The translations under genes were made by a program, and so were the position numbers. The notes below the pieces were generated by a model, which did not search any database, was not told the DNA's origin, and was given only the letters and a program-made list of their open reading frames with translations. From assembly GCA_036782715.1 (NCBI GenBank), contig DAIPYN010000030.1, positions 1 to 18,319 of the forward strand: a stretch of DNA of 18,319 nt, given 5' to 3'. Origin of the DNA: UBA3478 sp036782715 (GTDB lineage: Bacteria > Bacteroidota > Bacteroidia > Flavobacteriales > Flavobacteriaceae). Of the stretch, positions 14,628 to 18,319 are shown in pieces (position 1 is the first letter of the stretch; each line of letters begins with the position of its first letter).

Positions 14628-15240
14628 AATTCAACCATAAACGAATAAAAGTGATAACTACAAGCAACAACATCACAACGGCGATGATTCGATTCGAGCG
14701 CTTTTCAAAGCGCTGTTCGTCGAACGAAATCTTTGCAAAACCATATGCATAGCCATAGAGGACTACAAAGGTTCCTGATAGCGCCGCAGCCGCAAAAACA
14801 AGTGTTTCAGAGGTGGCTAGGCGTGCAATTTTAGAGTTCCCAAATGCGGCATGTAGCCCCGCATAAAAAGGAATGGTAAGAACATTAAGTACCGCTAAAC
14901 TGATCCCTTTCAAAAAAGAATTAGAAGAAGAGGGTACAAGTTCGGTGAGATCCCTATTCGACTTTTTCCAGAAATAGAAAAAGAGCACGAGGAAAATGAT
15001 AAGGGCTCCGATTAAAATAGTATTGATTGTTTCTGGATGTTCGAATAGAAATTTTGAAAATACAGCAGCGCCTAGGGCTTCGGCAAAGATGACGAGCGAA
15101 CAAGCTAAGGAGAAATAAATTCCGTACTTCTTACCTCTTTCCACAGAGATTTTGGCAGCATTCATATTGAGTAAACCGGGAGGTAACGTAGCTACTGCAG
15201 CGGCTAAAAAAGTCAGAGCAAAAAGAGTGATATAGTGCAA
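14617..15240 (-). CDS. LysE-family (amino acid exporter-like) membrane protein
   Basis: This 207-residue integral inner-membrane protein has about six hydrophobic segments (about 3-22, 40-62, 73-92, 111-133, 146-167, 183-203). PPGLLNMNAAKISVERGKKYG at 20-40 is the conserved first-helix P-P/G motif of the LysE/RhtB superfamily, whose members export amino acids or related small molecules. The substrate is not predictable. The start is a TTG at 15240; an in-frame TAA four codons earlier and no upstream ATG leave no alternative, and the N-terminal helix is complete from there. It lies 16 bases after trmB and its 3' end overlaps the alkyltransferase-like gene. Confidence 0.85.
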   Translation of the reverse strand: MHYITLFALTFLAAAVATLPPGLLNMNAAKISVERGKKYGIYFSLACSLVIFAEALGAAVFSKFLFEHPETINTILIGALIIFLVLFFYFWKKSNRDLTELVPSSSNSFLKGISLAVLNVLTIPFYAGLHAAFGNSKIARLATSETLVFAAAALSGTFVVLYGYAYGFAKISFDEQRFEKRSNRIIAVVMLLLVVITFIRLWLNYEW

Positions 15241-15256
15241 CCGCCTTTAGTATTAG

Positions 15257-15922
15257 TTAGATTTTAAACGATATATAGGTGATCGGCTTACCCACTTCTA
15301 AATACTGGCTCTCGTAAAACGTTTGAACCTCGGTTACTATTGAAGGGCTACCCGACAGTCTGTACACGTCGTTGTTCGAATATACAATTTCTTTACCTAG
15401 TCCGTGCAGAAGGCCCAAAGTGTATCCGTGTAAAAACTCGCTATCTGTCTTAAGGTGCACCAAACCTTCACCTCCGAGAATCTTTTTATAACGATCGAGA
15501 AACTGTAGATTGGTCAGTCGATGTTTCGTGCGTTTATACTTGATCTGGGGATCTGGAAATGTAATCCAAATTTCACTAACCTCACCAAAATCAAAAATCA
15601 AATCGATCAGCTCAATATGTGTTCTTAAAAAGCGAACATTCGGCAGCTTGTTTTCAAGAGCTGTCTTCGCTCCCCTCCATAATCTAGACCCTTTAATATC
15701 AATTCCAATAAAGTTCTTTTCTGGGTAGCGTTCAGCGAGTGCCAGGGTATATTCTCCCTTACCACAGCCCAATTCTAAAACGATCGGATTTGAATTCGAA
15801 AAAATAGAATTCCAAGTCCCTTTCAATTCGAAACCTTCTAAAATTTCTTGTCGAGAAGGTTGAATAACATTCTCAAAAGAATCATTATCTCTAAAGCGTT
15901 TTAGTTTATTTTTACTACCCAA
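15257..15922 (-). CDS. trmB: tRNA (guanine-N7-)-methyltransferase
   Basis: This 221-residue enzyme should methylate guanine-46 at N7 in the variable loop of tRNAs, using S-adenosylmethionine. VLELGCGKGEYT (48-59) is the SAM-binding motif I, FIGIDIKGSR (71-80) follows, and WITFPDPQIKYKRTKHRL (119-136) is the TrmB catalytic and tRNA-binding segment in the form usual for Bacteroidota. The start is a TTG at 15922: the sequence from it (MGSKNKLKRFRDNDSFENVIQPS) matches the usual N-terminus of this family in the phylum, and no ATG is available. It is the first gene of a trmB-LysE-alkyltransferase-like operon and diverges from the glycosyltransferase. Confidence 0.95.
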   Translation of the reverse strand: MGSKNKLKRFRDNDSFENVIQPSRQEILEGFELKGTWNSIFSNSNPIVLELGCGKGEYTLALAERYPEKNFIGIDIKGSRLWRGAKTALENKLPNVRFLRTHIELIDLIFDFGEVSEIWITFPDPQIKYKRTKHRLTNLQFLDRYKKILGGEGLVHLKTDSEFLHGYTLGLLHGLGKEIVYSNNDVYRLSGSPSIVTEVQTFYESQYLEVGKPITYISFKI

Positions 15923-15943
15923 GGTTGATCTATTTTGAACCTA

Positions 15944-15951
15944 CAAAGCTA
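15944..15951 (-). promoter_or_regulatory. Candidate -7 element (TAGCTTTG) for trmB
   Basis: On the minus strand this reads TAGCTTTG, an exact TAnnTTTG match, 21 bases before the trmB TTG start in the 50-base divergent gap. Expected start of transcription is about 15938. No clear -33 box is visible. For the plus-strand glycosyltransferase the best candidate is TATTTTG at 15931-15937, one base short of the consensus, which would overlap this promoter. Confidence 0.45.
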
Positions 15952-15972
15952 ACCCAATATCGCCCTAAACCC

Positions 15973-17034
15973 ATGAAAAAAAAGACGATAGTGGTAGCGC
16001 CTCTTAATTGGGGACTCGGGCATTCAACCCGATGCATACCAATTATTAAAGCCCTATTAGAGAGAGACTATGAAGTAGTCTTGGCCTCTGATGGTGTTGC
16101 TCTAGGCCTACTCACCAAGGAATTTCCAGAACTAGCGAATTTTGAACTACCCTCATACCAAATTACCTACGCTTCTGACGGACGATTCTTCAAACTCAAA
16201 ATGATCTTAGACTCTCCTAAAATTTTGAGTGCGATGCGTAAGGAAAGAAAGGCCATTGAAAAAATCGCCAAAGAGGTGAATGCCGACGGAATTATATCAG
16301 ATAATCGTCTAGGTATTTATGTAAAAGACATTCCGAACGTCTTTATCACCCATCAGCTTCGTGTACTTTCAGGAAGCACGACACAAATTAGCTCGGCGAT
16401 GCATCAACAAATCTTTAAAAAGTACGATGCAGTATGGGTGCCAGATTTTGAAGGAGAGAACAACTTAACCGGGGAACTAGGACATCTTGACAAGAAACCA
16501 CAAAACCTCAAATACATGGGCCCTCTAAGTAGATTTGAAAAAAAGTCGACAAAGAAGGCTAATGATTTAATGGTGCTCTTATCAGGACCAGAGCCCCAAC
16601 GCACCCTACTTGAAAATCGATTGACCGAAGAGTTACAAGCTTTTAGTGGTCATATTCTAATGGTTCGCGGAGTGATCGAAAAAGAGCAAACACAAGAAGA
16701 AATAACACTTGATTCAGGAACGATGCTCAAGGTTAATTTCATGAGATCTGAAGAGCTTTCACAAAGTGTTCAAGCCAGTGATTTTATTTTGTGTAGATCG
16801 GGTTATACCACCGTTATGGATTTGGCTAAACTAGGAAAGAAAGCTTTTTTTATTCCTACACCCGGTCAATATGAACAGGTTCATATCGCCGAAAGACTTG
16901 ACCAGTTAAAAGTTGTTCCTAGTTGTACTCAAGAAGAATTTAGTCTTGACCAACTAAAGCGTATCTCGAGCTATTCGGGGCTTGAAGCATTTAGTTCAGC
17001 CGTTGATTTCGACGAGCTATTTTCGGTTTTTTGA
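15973..17034 (+). CDS. GT-B fold glycosyltransferase (GT28/MurG-like C-terminal domain)
   Basis: This 353-residue cytoplasmic or membrane-associated protein looks like a nucleotide-sugar glycosyltransferase. The N-terminus APLNWGLGHSTRCIPI (9-24) is the glycine-rich acceptor-side loop of the GT-B fold. The C-terminal half has LLSGPEPQR (202-210), CRSGYTTVMDLAKLGKKAFF (274-293) and PTPGQYEQVHIAERL (295-309), the donor-binding pattern of GT28 enzymes such as MurG. MurG itself is not indicated: there is no division/cell-wall neighbourhood and the N-terminal half differs. The frame extends upstream to a TTG at 15925, but the ATG at 15973 gives the normal fold start. Its last 64 bases overlap, antisense, the histidine kinase 3' end. 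Donor and acceptor are unknown. Confidence 0.85.
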   Translation: MKKKTIVVAPLNWGLGHSTRCIPIIKALLERDYEVVLASDGVALGLLTKEFPELANFELPSYQITYASDGRFFKLKMILDSPKILSAMRKERKAIEKIAKEVNADGIISDNRLGIYVKDIPNVFITHQLRVLSGSTTQISSAMHQQIFKKYDAVWVPDFEGENNLTGELGHLDKKPQNLKYMGPLSRFEKKSTKKANDLMVLLSGPEPQRTLLENRLTEELQAFSGHILMVRGVIEKEQTQEEITLDSGTMLKVNFMRSEELSQSVQASDFILCRSGYTTVMDLAKLGKKAFFIPTPGQYEQVHIAERLDQLKVVPSCTQEEFSLDQLKRISSYSGLEAFSSAVDFDELFSVF

Positions 17035-18062
17035 AGCGTAAACGAAAATTCTGATCCTACCTCCGGTTCACTCTCTACATAGATTCGCTCACCATGGGCT
17101 TCTACAATATGCTTTACAATTGAAAGGCCTAAACCAGAGCCGCCTTCTTTCCTTGACCCACTCTTATCGACTCGATAAAATCGTTCAAAGAGTCGCGGCA
17201 AATGCTCCTCAGCAATTCCATCTCCATTGTCAGTGACTCTTATGATTAGTTTATCCTCTGTCAACTCTTCAATAGTAACCTCTGTAGTACCTCCTTGGTG
17301 CCCATACTTGATAGAATTCTCAATGAGATTACTTAAGACATGTTCTAGTTTCTCTGCATCGCCATTCACCCAAACTGAATGCTCATAAACCTTATCAAAA
17401 ACCAGCGTGATATCCTTCTTTGCAGCCTTCATTTCAAGCATTTCAAAAACACTTTCAATGAGTTCAACAATATCCATTGGCTGCATATGCAGCTTCTGTG
17501 ATCCAGATTCTAGTCTGGTAATGGTGTCTAGATCTTTGACAATGTAAAGGAGACGATCTACACTCTTATTGGCTCGTTCAAGGTATTTTTTACGCACTTT
17601 TTTGTCCTGCATAGCACCATCTAAAAGTGTAAGAATATAACCTTGGATGGTAAACAATGGGGTCTTCATTTCATGTGCCACATTACCCAAAAAATCTTTT
17701 CGATACTCCTCTCGAATCTTAAGCGTCTCGATTTCTATTTTCTTTCCTCGAGCAAACTTCTCGATATCAGAGGTTAACGAATCTAAATCGGTAGAAACAC
17801 TACTACCTGTAAACCGAATTCCTTCTAACAATGAAACTTCAGAGTATACTTCCTTAATGAGTTTAAGGACATAATTCTCAATACCTACCCTCAGAATTAA
17901 AAAACTCGAAATTAACGACAGAACAAAAAAGGCAAGAATAATTAAAGGTTCTGACAGGCCTAAAATGTACAGCAGCGAAGTGACGAAAACCGTTACAACG
18001 AGTGAGACATACAGTGCATATCTCAGGACAAAAGGATTCGCATTTTTAAAATTAGCCGCCAT
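16971..18062 (-). CDS. PhoR-like sensor histidine kinase with a minimal membrane sensor
   Basis: This 363-residue inner-membrane kinase has two membrane helices (about 15-35 and 38-60) joined by only a few residues, so there is essentially no periplasmic sensing domain. A linker runs to about 115. The H-box FLGNVAHEMKTPLFTI holds phospho-acceptor His130. The ATPase domain has the N-box NLIENSIKYG (Asn249), G1 DNGDGI (278-283), the F-box LFERFYRVDK (291-300) and G2 GGSGLGLSIV (307-316). The kinase is intact. It lies 8 bases after the response regulator gene, its probable partner, as in PhoB-PhoR pairs; phosphate sensing is plausible but not shown. The final 18 residues after TLQK are Ser/Glu-rich, lie outside the conserved fold, and are encoded antisense to the glycosyltransferase end. 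Confidence 0.93.
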   Translation of the reverse strand: MAANFKNANPFVLRYALYVSLVVTVFVTSLLYILGLSEPLIILAFFVLSLISSFLILRVGIENYVLKLIKEVYSEVSLLEGIRFTGSSVSTDLDSLTSDIEKFARGKKIEIETLKIREEYRKDFLGNVAHEMKTPLFTIQGYILTLLDGAMQDKKVRKKYLERANKSVDRLLYIVKDLDTITRLESGSQKLHMQPMDIVELIESVFEMLEMKAAKKDITLVFDKVYEHSVWVNGDAEKLEHVLSNLIENSIKYGHQGGTTEVTIEELTEDKLIIRVTDNGDGIAEEHLPRLFERFYRVDKSGSRKEGGSGLGLSIVKHIVEAHGERIYVESEPEVGSEFSFTLQKTENSSSKSTAELNASSPE

Positions 18063-18070
18063 CTAGGGCG

Positions 18071-18319
18071 TTAAATTACGAATTTATACCCTACCCCTTT
18101 AACGGTTTGAAAATGGTCATCTCCGATCTTTTCTCGAAGCTTTCGAATATGTACATCGATGGTTCTACCCCCGACAACAACTTCACTACCCCATACTTTT
18201 TCAAGAATAGATTCGCGCTTAAATACCTTTCCTGGCTTTGAAGTTAATAGCGCCAATAATTCGAATTCTTTGCGAGGTAAAATGAGTTCTTCACCCTTAT
18301 TGATGACTTTATACTCTTC
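18071..18319 (-). CDS. OmpR/PhoB-family response regulator, C-terminal DNA-binding part (cut by the right edge)
   Basis: The frame is open from the right edge and encodes the last 82 residues of a response regulator. It begins EEYKVINKGEELILPRKEFE and contains the winged-helix DNA-binding domain: ILEKVWGSEVVVGGRTIDVHIRK includes the transactivation-loop tryptophan and the recognition helix, and the end VKGVGYKFVI forms the wing. A TTG inside this domain (18254-18256) is not the start, because the domain continues upstream of it. The receiver domain lies outside the window. The histidine kinase gene follows after 8 bases, so this is a cognate two-component pair, most like PhoB-PhoR. Target genes are unknown. 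Confidence 0.92.
   Translation of the reverse strand, partial: EEYKVINKGEELILPRKEFELLALLTSKPGKVFKRESILEKVWGSEVVVGGRTIDVHIRKLREKIGDDHFQTVKGVGYKFVI

Noticed and set aside
15925..15972. 16-codon extension of the glycosyltransferase from a TTG
   Set aside because: It lies across the divergent promoter region, and the ATG at 15973 begins directly with the first strand of the fold.
18071..18256. A 61-residue protein starting at an internal TTG before the kinase gene
   Set aside because: The winged-helix domain continues in frame upstream to the window edge, so this is the end of a longer response regulator.
1..18319. CRISPR array, tRNA/rRNA genes, insertion sequences, prophage or toxin-antitoxin genes
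   Set aside because: No spaced direct repeats, RNA gene signatures, transposase or phage motifs were seen; nearly every base is accounted for by recognisable chromosomal genes.

Overview
The window looks like chromosomal DNA from a Bacteroidota bacterium, most likely a (marine) member of the Flavobacteriia. The evidence is several upstream -7 elements of the Bacteroidota form TAnnTTTG, few Shine-Dalgarno sequences, a moderately low G+C content, and family members typical of the phylum: TrmB with a PDPQIKYKRTKHRL motif, an Mrp without the CPxC motif, and a cyclomaltodextrinase-type GH13. The DNA is almost entirely coding. No stretch longer than about 75 bases lacks a gene, and I found no rRNA, tRNA, CRISPR array, insertion sequence or phage gene.

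Layout. (1) 1-6788, minus strand: a maltose/maltodextrin operon read right to left. It encodes an SGLT-like sodium/sugar symporter, beta-phosphoglucomutase, a GH65 maltose phosphorylase, an exported GH13 cyclomaltodextrinase/neopullulanase, and the first 73 codons of a lipoprotein glycerophosphodiester phosphodiesterase cut by the left edge. The route suggested is periplasmic cleavage of maltodextrins, Na+-coupled uptake, phosphorolysis to glucose and beta-glucose-1-phosphate, then conversion to glucose-6-phosphate. (2) 6853-7497, plus strand: a divergent small secreted protein of unknown function. (3) 7494-9665, minus strand: a lipoprotein penicillin-acylase-family Ntn hydrolase. (4) 9737-11470, plus strand: an MsbA-like ABC exporter with a good Bacteroidota promoter placed so that its mRNA is predicted to be leaderless. 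(5) 11480-14259, minus strand: a tight iron-sulfur/redox operon, mrp - Nfu-type scaffold - NADPH:ferredoxin reductase - adrenodoxin-type [2Fe-2S] ferredoxin. (6) 14301-15922, minus strand: trmB - LysE-type exporter - alkyltransferase-like DNA-repair protein. (7) 15973-17034, plus strand: a GT-B glycosyltransferase. (8) 16971-18319, minus strand: a PhoB-like response regulator (cut by the right edge) followed by a PhoR-like histidine kinase.

Organisation is very compact. Genes within operons touch or overlap (TAGATG, ATGA, TGATG junctions). The three convergent junctions are a 4-base overlap on a palindromic CTAG, a 9-base gap, and a 64-base antisense overlap, leaving no room for ordinary terminators between the genes. 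I do not see a clearly new multi-gene system. The points most worth a second look are the SusCD-free maltose operon with an SSS transporter and a coupled phosphodiesterase, the predicted leaderless ABC exporter mRNA with an inverted repeat over its -33 element, the single-cysteine Mrp, the antisense-overlapping kinase and glycosyltransferase tails, and the uncharacterised secreted protein.
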